DNA of 64,000 bases. It comes from Streptomyces sp. Je 1-369 (GTDB taxonomy: Bacteria; Actinomycetota; Actinomycetes; Streptomycetales; Streptomycetaceae). Below, piece by piece: positions 34,244 through 42,470 of the stretch. The stretch is taken from the NCBI RefSeq assembly GCF_026810505.1, contig NZ_CP101750.1, positions 3,253,254 to 3,317,253 of the forward strand, in the 5' to 3' direction. The position numbers and the translations under genes are program-made. The notes under the pieces are model-generated. The model ran no database searches and was not told where the DNA came from. It worked only from the letters and a program-made list of their open reading frames with translations. Within the stretch, counting starts at the first letter, position 1, and each line of letters opens with the position of its first letter.

Positions 34244-34336
34244 GAGCGCGCACCATAATTGATGGCCCATCAGAAGTGGAGAGCTGCTCCAGGCGCGGCT
34301 CGGCCGGGCGGAGCGCCTGACCACCTGCGAGCGCCT

Positions 34337-34371
34337 CCGCGCACGCCGTGAGGTCGGCACGGCGTGCGCGG
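34337..34371 (-). terminator. Strong hairpin after the LPMO gene
   Basis: A perfect 14-bp stem CCGCGCACGCCGTG/CACGGCGTGCGCGG with a 7-nt loop, 37 nt past the LPMO stop on the minus strand. Confidence 0.85.
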
Positions 34372-34407
34372 AATTCACCCGCGGGGTGAGGGGGGAAGTT
34401 CCTCAGG

Positions 34408-35010
34408 TCAGAATTGGACGTCCGAGCAGGCGTAGAACGCGTTCGCCGTGTCCGCGACCGTCCAGACGGCGACGATCACGTGGTGGCCGCTGCGGCCGCC
34501 GGGGATCGTGCCGCTGTGCGAGAGGGTCGCGGGTGGCTGCTGGCTGTTGTACGGGACATTGAGGAACGGCGTGGTCTCCAGGGCGGACCTGGACACCGCC
34601 TTGCTTTCGTCCCAGCCCTGCTTGGTGATGTAGTACTTGAAGTCCGTGGTGCGGTGACGCGCGGTGAACTGCCAGCGGAACGTGTAGTTCTGGCCGCCGC
34701 TCACCTTCGTCGTCGGCCATGCCGAGCCGTTCGGCGCCTTGGGCGAGTCGAGCTGGTTGAAGCCGGCGACGCCCGCCGAACAGATCTTGCCGTCGGCAGG
34801 CCCCGCGGCCGGGAAGCCCTTCAGGCCCTCGACGCTCTGTGGCTCCCACTGGATGGAGCCGCAGTTCGCCACCACGCCCTTGGCGCAGTTGATCTGCCGG
34901 CTGGCCGGCAGATCCGTGTAGCCGTGGCTGCTCGCGCCACCGGCGGAGAGCGCGAACGCGCCGACCGTGCCGAGGCCGACCATGGCCGCGTACATCTTCT
35001 TGTTTCGCAT
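34408..35010 (-). CDS. lpmP: Secreted AA10 lytic polysaccharide monooxygenase
   Basis: A 200-residue copper enzyme that oxidatively cleaves chitin or cellulose. A signal peptide ends at ...GGASS with cleavage exposing H29 (HGYTDLPASR); H29 and H119 (in QFTARHRTTDF) form the copper histidine brace. There is no carbohydrate-binding module. In S. coelicolor and S. lividans an AA10 enzyme named LpmP is encoded near cslA-glxA and needed for deposition of the tip glycan; position and type fit, so I suggest the symbol. A DasR-type site overlaps the promoter region, which would link expression to N-acetylglucosamine. Confidence 0.88.
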   Translation of the reverse strand: MRNKKMYAAMVGLGTVGAFALSAGGASSHGYTDLPASRQINCAKGVVANCGSIQWEPQSVEGLKGFPAAGPADGKICSAGVAGFNQLDSPKAPNGSAWPTTKVSGGQNYTFRWQFTARHRTTDFKYYITKQGWDESKAVSRSALETTPFLNVPYNSQQPPATLSHSGTIPGGRSGHHVIVAVWTVADTANAFYACSDVQF

Positions 35011-35054
35011 GTGCCGCTCCTGCCGAACGAGGGGGTTCCGTGAGACGTGCGCGC

Positions 35055-35072
35055 ACTGCGGTCTAGACCAAG
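35055..35072. promoter_or_regulatory. DasR-responsive element (dre)-like operator upstream of the LPMO gene
   Basis: ACTGCGGTCTAGACCAAG, with the perfect palindrome GGTCTAGACC at 35060-35069, closely matches the published dre consensus (ACTGGTCTAGACCACT). It lies 45-62 nt upstream of the LPMO start codon. Confidence 0.7.
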
Positions 35073-35088
35073 CATGAGGTTATTGCCG

Positions 35089-35769
35089 TTAGTTGAACAT
35101 GTCCATACCAATCGTGGAGAGGATCCGTCCGCATCGCCGACGCGAGGTCTCCACGAGTTCACCGTTGGGCCCGTCGTTCGTCGCGAGCCACTCCGCCGCC
35201 CCCTCCGGCGTCCGCCCACCCGACAACTGCCGCTCCATCAGCCGCTGTTGACGTACCTCTCCAGGTGAGTCCACGTACCAGCACTCCCCCATCAGCGCCC
35301 GCGCCTCCCGCCAGCCGGGCAGATCGCAGGCGAGATAGTTGCCCTCGGTGATCACGAGGCGGGCGGCCGGGGCGACGAGGTGCCGGGCCGCGATCGGTTC
35401 GTTCAGCGTGCGGTCGTAGTCCGGTACGTAGATGTCGTGCCCCGGGTCGTCGAGCACGCGGCGCAGCAGCGCGACGTATCCCGCCACGTCGAAACTGGGC
35501 TCCGAACCCTTGCGACCGGTGAGGCCGAGCCGCGCCAGCTGATCGTTGGAGAGGTGGAACCCGTCCAGCGGCAGATACGCGGCGCCCTCCCCGAGCCGGT
35601 CGGCCAGGGCCCGCGCGAGCGTCGACTTACCGGTGCCGGGCGGGCCCGCGATGCCCAGGACGGCGCGCGGGACGCCGTACGTCAGCCGCCAGGCGTCGGC
35701 GGCGAGACCCGCGAGCCCACCCGCGCTCTCCACGTCGTCGGTGCTCGCCACGTCATCGGTGCTCTCCAT
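35089..35769 (-). CDS. P-loop nucleoside/uridine-kinase-like protein
   Basis: A 226-residue kinase of the uridine kinase/pantothenate kinase-like fold. Walker A is GIAGPPGTGKSTLA, followed by YLPLDGFHLSNDQL (acidic substrate site), VAGYVALLRRVLDD, ITEGNYLACDLPGWREAR and a late lid region. Similar actinobacterial proteins are annotated nucleoside/nucleotide kinase or fructokinase-like without assay. The ATG at 35769 overlaps the end of the SPFH gene by 17 nt, so the two are coupled. Confidence 0.82.
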   Translation of the reverse strand: MESTDDVASTDDVESAGGLAGLAADAWRLTYGVPRAVLGIAGPPGTGKSTLARALADRLGEGAAYLPLDGFHLSNDQLARLGLTGRKGSEPSFDVAGYVALLRRVLDDPGHDIYVPDYDRTLNEPIAARHLVAPAARLVITEGNYLACDLPGWREARALMGECWYVDSPGEVRQQRLMERQLSGGRTPEGAAEWLATNDGPNGELVETSRRRCGRILSTIGMDMFN

Positions 35770-36946
35770 GCCCCGTATAGAACGCCACCGTCAGGTCCTT
35801 CACCAAGGCCTTGCGCTCGCAGTCGTCCAGTTCCACGAGCCCCCGGGTGGTCAGCCGCGTCACCGTGTCCTCGACCGAGTCGACCACCGACGTCAGGACC
35901 GTGTCGCGGTGCCGCGCGTCGAGGGCGGCGACCCGGCGGCGCTGCATCACGGCGGCGACCTCGGGGGCGTACTCGATACGGGTCGGCTGCGCCGAGAAGA
36001 CCTCGACGCCCACCGCCTCCGCGTCCGCGGCGAGCGCCCGGGTCAGCGCGGCACCGACGGCGTCGGCGTCGCGCAGGGTCGGGCCGTCCTCGTGGAAGGC
36101 GTCGGCGGGCAGCCGCGAGAGGACCCGGGCCGTGGTGGCCTCCACGCACTCCCGCAGGTACTCCTGATGGTCCTCGACCGCGAGCGTCGCCCGCGCGGGG
36201 TCCTTGACCCGCCACACCACGAGGAGCACGACGCGCAGGGCGACACCGCTGCGGTCCACGGCGGGCATCGACTCGCTCCGCCAGTGCCGCAACCGTACGT
36301 CGACACGGCGGCGCAGCAGCAGCGGGTTGACCCACATGAGGCCGGTGCGGCGGACCGTGCCCCGGTAGCGGCCGAAGAGGGTGAGCACCCAGGCCCGCCC
36401 GACCCGCCCGCGCGCCAGGCCCCCGAACCCGAAGAGGCCGAGCGTCCCCGACCCGGCGAGCGACGCCCACTGCGCGGCGCCGAGTCCTGTCCCCTCGTAC
36501 CAGGGCAGGCCCGTCACCCGCAGCGCGGGCTCCGGCAGCACGCCCGCCCACCACAGCGACAGCGCGCACCCGGCGACACCCGCGCACCCGCCGAGCACCC
36601 CGGCGAGGCCCGGCAGGACGCGCGCCCGCCGCGCCACGAGGGCCGGGTCGACGTCGGGCACGGGCCGGGCGACCGGCGCGGTCACGTACGGAGTGCTGCG
36701 CCGCGTCACCCGCGGCTGCTCCCCGGACCCCTGCCTGCGCCGCACGACGGCGGGCGCGAGCGGTACGCCCGTCACGTCGTCCGGGTCGTCGCGGAAGAGG
36801 AGGTGGACGGGGATCTCGGTGGTGGCCTCGCTCTGGATCACCCGCGGCGAGCGCGCACCGGACTCGGCCGCCCCACCGGCCTGCGGAGGCCGGGAGGACT
36901 GGGGGGACTGGGGGGACTGGGGCTGTGAAGCTGCCGTCGCACTCAT
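35753..36946 (-). CDS. SPFH/band-7 domain membrane protein
   Basis: A 397-residue protein with a Ser/Pro/Gln repeat at the N terminus (SPQSPQS), a cytoplasmic linker, two close hydrophobic segments (about 108-135 and 160-178) and an SPFH domain (about 185-340) with GLMWVNPLLLRRRVDVRLRHW and LRVVLLVVWRVKDP. Such stomatin-like proteins organise membrane microdomains. The near-tip genes cslA, glxA and lpmP are close by, but a link is only positional. Confidence 0.82.
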   Translation of the reverse strand: MSATAASQPQSPQSPQSSRPPQAGGAAESGARSPRVIQSEATTEIPVHLLFRDDPDDVTGVPLAPAVVRRRQGSGEQPRVTRRSTPYVTAPVARPVPDVDPALVARRARVLPGLAGVLGGCAGVAGCALSLWWAGVLPEPALRVTGLPWYEGTGLGAAQWASLAGSGTLGLFGFGGLARGRVGRAWVLTLFGRYRGTVRRTGLMWVNPLLLRRRVDVRLRHWRSESMPAVDRSGVALRVVLLVVWRVKDPARATLAVEDHQEYLRECVEATTARVLSRLPADAFHEDGPTLRDADAVGAALTRALAADAEAVGVEVFSAQPTRIEYAPEVAAVMQRRRVAALDARHRDTVLTSVVDSVEDTVTRLTTRGLVELDDCERKALVKDLTVAFYTGHGEHR

Positions 36947-37222
36947 CCGTGCCTCCGCCTCATTCGGACGTCGATCTCGTACGGGCGCCGCCCAAATGCC
37001 GGAGCGGCCTCCGTGCGACTCCCCTCACACCCCGGAAAAGAATGTTCGCGCATCTGCACGTCCGCCAGTTTCGCAACTGTCCCGGAATACCGCATGTTGA
37101 TGGTCCGAATGATGGATCAGGCCGCCATCACCTTCCCCGCGGCGCGCCCCCGGGCCCCGCGGACGGCCGCCGACCGGTCCTGAGCACCCCCGGACATCCG
37201 GTAGAGTTCTCCAGGTCAGCAG

Positions 37223-37296
37223 GCGCCGCTAGCTCAGTTGGTTAGAGCAGCTGACTCTTAATCAGCGGGTCCGGGGTTCGAGTCCCTGGCGGCGCA
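37223..37296 (+). tRNA. tRNA-Lys (anticodon CTT), copy 3
   Basis: 74 nt, identical in sequence to the copies at 15050 and 29532, with the same GTCAGCAG leader. The 276 bp upstream of it, after the SPFH start, contain no other gene. Confidence 0.98.
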
Positions 37297-37303
37297 CAGA
37301 CAG

Positions 37304-37335
37304 CGAAAGCCCTCCGTTCACGCGGAGGGCTTTCG
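37304..37335 (+). terminator. Hairpin terminator after tRNA-Lys copy 3
   Basis: Stem CGAAAGCCCTCCG/CGGAGGGCTTTCG (13 bp, perfect), loop TTCACG, beginning 7 nt after the tRNA. Confidence 0.88.
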
Positions 37336-37372
37336 TCGTTCCCCCCGCGCGCCTACCGCTACCGTGTCCGCC

Positions 37373-38086
37373 ATGGCGCGAGACATCCAGGAGCGGATCA
37401 AGAAGCTGATCATCGATTCGAGGCTGCCCTCCGGGGCCTCGCTGCCGACCGAGCCCGAGCTGATGGAGCGCCTCGGGGTCAGCAGGAACTCCGTGCGGGA
37501 GGCTCTGAAGGCGCTCCAGGCGATGGGGATCGTGGAGATCCGGCACGGTTTCGGGACGTATGTCGGTCCGATGTCGGTCGCGCCGATGATCGAGGGCCTC
37601 GCCTTCCGGACCGTCGCGGGCCACTACCGCGGCGAGGACAGCCTGCTCCAGCTCCTGGAGCTGCGGGAGGCCGTGGAGACCGGGCTCATCGCGCGCCTCG
37701 CGGGCCGTGTCCCCGAGTCCGACCTGACCGAACTCGACGCGCTCGTGGCGCGGATGGAGGCCGAGGCGGCGTCCCCGGAGGGCGAGGTGCGGGCCGAGAC
37801 CGACCGCGCATTTCACGCCACGTTGTACCGCGGCCTCGGAAATCTGCTTCTGGGCGAGGTTCTGGAGGCGTTTTGGGACGCTTTCCACCGAGTCCGAACG
37901 GATCTCGTGGACGTACCGCAGGATCCCAAGGTCACCTGCCGCCAGCACCGCGAGATCCTGGAGGCGGTACGCTCTGGCGACGCCCTCCGGGCTGAGCAGG
38001 CCATACGCGAGCACTTCGGTAACATTCGAACCCGTCTGGGCTCACCAGTCCCAACAGACGTCTCAAGTCGCTCGTATGACCGGTAA
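37373..38086 (+). CDS. FadR-type GntR/FCD transcriptional regulator
   Basis: A 237-residue regulator with a winged helix (IQERIKKLIIDSRLPSGASLPTEPELMERLGVSRNSVREALKALQAMGIVE) and a C-terminal FCD ligand domain. The FCD metal-binding histidines are plausible in FHATLYRG and CRQHREILEAV. ATG at 37373 is favoured over a GTG at 37364. It sits between a tRNA and cslA in the same direction, 300 bp from cslA, so autoregulation or control of the glycan genes is possible but unproven. Confidence 0.87.
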   Translation: MARDIQERIKKLIIDSRLPSGASLPTEPELMERLGVSRNSVREALKALQAMGIVEIRHGFGTYVGPMSVAPMIEGLAFRTVAGHYRGEDSLLQLLELREAVETGLIARLAGRVPESDLTELDALVARMEAEAASPEGEVRAETDRAFHATLYRGLGNLLLGEVLEAFWDAFHRVRTDLVDVPQDPKVTCRQHREILEAVRSGDALRAEQAIREHFGNIRTRLGSPVPTDVSSRSYDR

Positions 38087-38385
38087 ACCCCTTGTATCGC
38101 CCTTGCGATCATGCCGTAAGCCGTAGAACCCTGTCCTGGAGCCATCGGCTCTCATGAGGCGGGCGATACGGGGCAGTTGGGGGCCCGGGACGCCCGCGGC
38201 GGGACAGGGACGGGGGTCCCGTCCATGAAGCGATGTCGAGGGGGGCATCATGCAACCGGAAGGTCGCCTTCTCATGTCTTAGGAGAAGGTGGCCTGCCGC
38301 TGATGCGTTCGTGACGGTTCAGGGGCACCGGAACGAACGGAACGACCTACGAACACGCGGGCGACCGCGTGCGGGGGGATGACTC
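38087..38385. other. Leader region upstream of cslA
   Basis: 299 bp without a gene. It holds the cslA promoter, the strong hairpin annotated separately and, at the end, a GGGGGGATG ribosome-binding stretch. Confidence 0.5.
38262..38294 (+). promoter_or_regulatory. 12-bp hairpin in the cslA leader
   Basis: GGTCGCCTTCTC pairs with GAGAAGGTGGCC (two G-U pairs) around a 9-nt loop, about 90 nt upstream of cslA. It may be a terminator of the FadR-type gene, an attenuator or a DNA operator. Confidence 0.5.
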
Positions 38386-40311
38386 ATGACGTCGACGCCG
38401 ACGGGCGCGCGGCAGAACGACCCGTCAGAGACGACCCAACTCCGGGTGCCGTCGCACACGACGGGTGGGTTCCGAAGAATCAAGAAGACCCTGCCGCGGT
38501 ACGACTACGAGCACTACAGCCGGCTCGCGGGGCCGCTGACGCAGCCCGACCCGAGCAAGCCCTACAAGGTGAAGTACCGCTCGCTGCTCTCGCAGGAGCC
38601 GCACAAGATACGGGCCGCGCTGATGCTGGGCGCGGCCCCACTGCTCTCCCTGGTGCTGCTCGGCTGGCTGCTCCAGCCCGAGCACTGGACCGAGCGGGAC
38701 TACGTGGACAACGCGTGGCTCCCGGTCCTCGACGTCGTCATGCTCATATCGATCGGTCTGATCGAGTTCTTCCGCTGCATGAACGTGCTGTCCAACGCGC
38801 ACGCCACGCTCGTCGCCCGCGACCCGATACCCGTGGTGCCCGAGACGGGCACCAGAGTCGCCTTCCTCACCTCGTTCGTGCCCGGCAAGGAGCCGATCGA
38901 GATGGTGACGAAGACACTGGAGGCCGCGGTCAGGATCCGGCACCGCGGTCTGATGCACGTATGGCTCCTCGACGAGGGTGACGACCCGGAGGTCAAGGAG
39001 GTCTGCCGGCGGCTCGGCGTGCACCACTTCTCCCGCAAGGGCGTCGCGAAGTGGAACATGACGAAGGGCCCGCACCGCGCCAAGACCAAGCACGGAAACT
39101 ACAACGCCTGGCTGGACGCGCACGGCGACGACTACGACTACTTCGCCTCGGTCGACACCGACCACGTCCCGATGCCGAACTACCTGGAGCGGATGCTCGG
39201 CTTCTTCCGGGACGAGAACGTCGGCTTCGTCATCGGCCCGCAGGTCTACGGCAACTACGACAATTTCGTCACCAAGGCCGCCGAGTCGCAGCAGTTCCTC
39301 TTCCACGCGCTGATCCAGCGCGCGGGCAACGCGTACGGCGCCCCGATGTTCGTCGGCACCTCCAACGCGGTGCGCATCAGGGCCCTGAAGCAGATCGGCG
39401 GCCTGTACGACTCGATCACCGAGGACATGGCGACCGGGTTCGAGATCCACCGCGCCACCAACCCGGCGACCGGCAAGAAGTGGAAGTCGGTCTACACCCC
39501 GGACGTGCTCGCGGTCGGCGAGGGCCCCAACGCCTGGACGGACTTCTTCACCCAGCAGCTCCGCTGGTCCCGCGGCACGTACGAGACGATCCTCAAGCAG
39601 TTCTGGAAGGCACCGTTCTCACTGCCCCCGGGCCGCCTCTTCAACTACACGATGATGGTCATCTTCTACCCGATGTCCGCCATGAACTGGATCCTCGCGG
39701 CGCTGAGCTGTGCGCTGTTCCTGGGTCTCGGCGCGTCCGGCGTGAACATCGACCCGACCATCTGGCTGATGCTGTACGGCAACGCCTCGGCGCTGCAGAT
39801 CGGCCTGTACATCTGGAACCGCAGGCACAACGTCTCCCCGCACGAGCCCGAGGGCTCCGGCGGTGTGGCGGGCATGGTGATGTCGGCGCTCTCCGCGCCG
39901 ATCTACGCCCGCTCGCTCCTCGACGCGGCCCTGCGCCGCAAGAGCAAGTTCGTGGTGACCCCCAAGGGCGACTCGGCGAGCCCCGACACGTTGTTCGGGA
40001 CCTTCCGGATCCACCTGTTCTTCATCCTGGTCTTCGGCGCCTCGATGGCGGCCTCCTTCATGTACGGCCACTCCCACCCGGCGATGATCACCTGGGCGAC
40101 CTTCGCCCTGCTGATCACGGCCGCGCCGATCTTCGCGTGGCGCTGGGGCATGCGGCAGGACAAGAAGAAGCCCCCGCCGCCCGCGCCGGACGCGGGACCG
40201 CCCGCGCCGCACGCAGCGCCGCACGCCGCGCCGCACCCCGCGCAGCAGAAGCCCAGCTGGGCCGCGCCCGACGAGACCATGCAGATTTCCCTTGGGGGAC
40301 GTAAGAAATGA
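38386..40311 (+). CDS. cslA: Cellulose-synthase-like glycosyltransferase CslA
   Basis: A 641-residue membrane GT2 enzyme making a beta-glycan at hyphal tips. Two membrane segments (about 70-90 and 100-125) precede the catalytic domain with the D, DxD and D residues in FASVDTDHVPMP (about 255) and TEDMATGFEIH, and the QxxRW motif QQLRWSRGTYE (about 390). Four or more membrane segments follow, and the tail is Pro/Ala/His-rich. In Streptomyces CslA cooperates with GlxA and DivIVA at the apex. It overlaps glxA by 4 nt. Confidence 0.95.
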   Translation: MTSTPTGARQNDPSETTQLRVPSHTTGGFRRIKKTLPRYDYEHYSRLAGPLTQPDPSKPYKVKYRSLLSQEPHKIRAALMLGAAPLLSLVLLGWLLQPEHWTERDYVDNAWLPVLDVVMLISIGLIEFFRCMNVLSNAHATLVARDPIPVVPETGTRVAFLTSFVPGKEPIEMVTKTLEAAVRIRHRGLMHVWLLDEGDDPEVKEVCRRLGVHHFSRKGVAKWNMTKGPHRAKTKHGNYNAWLDAHGDDYDYFASVDTDHVPMPNYLERMLGFFRDENVGFVIGPQVYGNYDNFVTKAAESQQFLFHALIQRAGNAYGAPMFVGTSNAVRIRALKQIGGLYDSITEDMATGFEIHRATNPATGKKWKSVYTPDVLAVGEGPNAWTDFFTQQLRWSRGTYETILKQFWKAPFSLPPGRLFNYTMMVIFYPMSAMNWILAALSCALFLGLGASGVNIDPTIWLMLYGNASALQIGLYIWNRRHNVSPHEPEGSGGVAGMVMSALSAPIYARSLLDAALRRKSKFVVTPKGDSASPDTLFGTFRIHLFFILVFGASMAASFMYGHSHPAMITWATFALLITAAPIFAWRWGMRQDKKKPPPPAPDAGPPAPHAAPHAAPHPAQQKPSWAAPDETMQISLGGRKK

Positions 40312-42245
40312 AAGACCGTTCCAGCCGCCGTCGCGCCCGCCGCATCGCGATAGGCGCGGCGGTCGTCCTCGCGCTGGCGGGGATGAACGGCCCGTGGCTG
40401 TGGCGCGTGGGCTCCGAGAAGTACCACGACTACAAGATCAACAAGCCGGAGTACAAGGCGGACAACGGCCACTGGGAGGTCCTCGACTTCCCGGAGGAGT
40501 ACCGCCAGAACACCATCCACGCGGCGCTCCTGCACACGGGCAAGGTCCTGCTGGTCGCGGGGTCCGGCAACAACCAGAAGAACTTCGACAAGAAGAAGTT
40601 CGACACCCGGCTGTGGGACCCGGTCAAGAACACCATCAAGAAGATCCCGACACCCACGGACCTGTTCTGCACGGGCCACACCCAGCTGGGCAACGGCAAC
40701 CTGCTGATCGCGGGCGGCACGCAGCGCTACGAGAAGCTGAAGGGCGACATCACCAAGGCCGGCGGCCTGATGATCGTCCACAACGAGGACCCGGACGAGC
40801 CGAAGACGATCCCCGCGGGGACGAAGTTCACCGGCAAGAAGAACGGCAAGACGTTCGTCTCCCAGGACAACATCCTGGTCGAGAAGGCGAAGAAGGTCTT
40901 CGACAAGCAGACCGGCGCGTTCGTGCGCACGGAGCCGGGCCTCGGCCGGGTCTACGTGGAGGCGCAGCGGAGCGGGTCGAAGCACGAGACGGGCACCCAG
41001 GACAACTACCGAATCCAGGGCCTGAAGGGCGCCGACACCCGCAACGTCTACGGCATGGCGCAGAAGCTCGCCCTGGACAAGAAGGACTTCCAGGGGATCA
41101 AGGACACCTTCGAGTTCGACCCGGTCGCCGAGCGGTACATCAAGGTCGACCCGATGAACGAGGCGCGCTGGTACCCCACGCTGACCACGCTCACCGACGG
41201 CAGGATCCTCTCCACCTCGGGCCTCGACGAGATCGGCCAGCTGGTCCCGGGCAAGAACGAGGTGTACGACCCGAAGACCAAGAAGTGGACGTACACCAAG
41301 GGCATCCGCCAGTTCCCGACCTACCCGGCGATCTTCCAGATGGCCGACGGCAAGCTGTTCTACTCCGGTTCCAACGCCGGGTACGGCCCGGACGACGTCG
41401 GCCGCAAGCCCGGCGTCTGGGACCTGGAGACCAACAAGTGGCAGGGCATCCCCGGCCTGAGCGACCCGAAGCTCATGGAGACGTCCGGCACGGTCGAGCT
41501 GCCGCCCGCCCAGGACCAGAAGTACATGGTCGTCGGCGGCGGCGGTGTCGGCGAGTCCAAGGAGTCCAGCGAGAAGACGCGGATCGTCGACCTGACGGCG
41601 GACGACCCGAAGTTCACGGACGGCCCCTCCCTGGAGAAGGGCACGCGCTATCCGCAGATCTCGACGCTGCCCGACGACACGGTGCTGATCTCCGGCGGCT
41701 CCGAGGACTACCGCGGGCGCAGCGACTCCAACATCCACCAGGCGCGGATATACGACGCGAAGACCGGTGGGATGAAGCGGGTGGCCGACCCCGAGGTGGG
41801 GCGCAACTACCACTCCGGTTCGGTCCTGCTGCCCGACGGCCGCGTGATGTTCTTCGGCTCCGACTCGCTCTACGCCGACAAGGCCAACACGAAGCCGGGC
41901 GTGTTCGAGCAGCGCATCGAGATCTACACGCCGCCGTACCTGTACCACGGCTCCCAGCCGTCGCTCGGCAAGGGCCCGGAGACGATCAGGCGGGGCGGGT
42001 CGGGAACGTTCCCGACCAAGCACGCCTCGTCCATCAAGACGGCCCGCCTCATCAAGCCGAGTGCGTCGACGCACGTCACGGACATCGACCAGACGTCGAT
42101 CGCGCTCGACCTGAAGAAGTCCGCGGGGGAGGTCACGGTGACGGTCCCGAAGAACCGGTCCCTGGTGGAGTCCGGCTGGTACATGCTCTTCGTGACGGAC
42201 GACCAGGGCACGCCGAGCAAGGCGCAGTGGGTGCGGGTGCCGTGA
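40308..42245 (+). CDS. glxA: Copper-radical oxidase GlxA
   Basis: A 645-residue galactose-oxidase-like protein with one N-terminal membrane anchor (about 12-33) and an extracytoplasmic Kelch-type beta-propeller with a C-terminal Ig-like domain. The cofactor residues are visible: C121 (DLFCTGH) and Y289 form the cysteinyl-tyrosine link with W288 adjacent (ARWYP), Y501-H502 lie in NYHSGSVLLPDGR and H589 in ASTHVTD. Length equals that of the characterised S. lividans GlxA, which is needed for glycan deposition and morphogenesis. ATG overlaps the cslA stop (ATGA). Confidence 0.95.
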   Translation: MKDRSSRRRARRIAIGAAVVLALAGMNGPWLWRVGSEKYHDYKINKPEYKADNGHWEVLDFPEEYRQNTIHAALLHTGKVLLVAGSGNNQKNFDKKKFDTRLWDPVKNTIKKIPTPTDLFCTGHTQLGNGNLLIAGGTQRYEKLKGDITKAGGLMIVHNEDPDEPKTIPAGTKFTGKKNGKTFVSQDNILVEKAKKVFDKQTGAFVRTEPGLGRVYVEAQRSGSKHETGTQDNYRIQGLKGADTRNVYGMAQKLALDKKDFQGIKDTFEFDPVAERYIKVDPMNEARWYPTLTTLTDGRILSTSGLDEIGQLVPGKNEVYDPKTKKWTYTKGIRQFPTYPAIFQMADGKLFYSGSNAGYGPDDVGRKPGVWDLETNKWQGIPGLSDPKLMETSGTVELPPAQDQKYMVVGGGGVGESKESSEKTRIVDLTADDPKFTDGPSLEKGTRYPQISTLPDDTVLISGGSEDYRGRSDSNIHQARIYDAKTGGMKRVADPEVGRNYHSGSVLLPDGRVMFFGSDSLYADKANTKPGVFEQRIEIYTPPYLYHGSQPSLGKGPETIRRGGSGTFPTKHASSIKTARLIKPSASTHVTDIDQTSIALDLKKSAGEVTVTVPKNRSLVESGWYMLFVTDDQGTPSKAQWVRVP

Positions 42246-42251
42246 TCCGTG

Positions 42252-42278
42252 AGGGGCGCGGGGAAGGCCCGCGCCCCT
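42252..42278 (+). terminator. Hairpin terminator of cslA-glxA
   Basis: AGGGGCGCGGG/CCCGCGCCCCT, 11-bp perfect stem with a 5-nt loop, 7 nt after the glxA stop. Confidence 0.8.
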
Positions 42279-42290
42279 GACGGGGCGCTC

Positions 42291-42470
42291 CTAGGGCCTG
42301 TGTCGGAAGTCCCGTCGTCCGCCCGGAGGGCGGGCCCCGCGGCGTCCGGTGCGTGCGATCGCAAGGCGGAGGGTCGCCCCGATACTGGTTGTATCGGGGC
42401 GACCCGACAACGCCGCGAGGGCGCGTGCCGGGCGTCGCGGGGCAGGCGGGACTTCCGACACAGGCCCTAG
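42291..42470. mobile_element. 180-bp MITE-like element with 24-bp perfect terminal inverted repeats
   Basis: The ends (42291-42314 and 42447-42470) are perfect 24-bp inverted repeats starting with CTAGGGCCTGTGTCGG. Inside is a second perfect palindrome with 15-bp arms (42371-42385 and 42391-42405, loop TGGTT). It has no ORF. Its right-hand CTAG supplies the TAG stop of the GH6 gene. Non-autonomous transposon remnant is the likeliest reading; it could also act as a bidirectional terminator between convergent genes. Confidence 0.75.

Noticed and set aside
15050..37296. Integrative element bounded by tRNA-Lys att sites
   Set aside because: No integrase, excisionase, replication or transfer genes lie between the copies, and the copies are complete genes with their own leaders and terminators.
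39903..42074. A 723-codon minus-strand ORF opposite cslA-glxA
   Set aside because: Antisense to two clear genes with intact active-site residues; composition is shadow-like.
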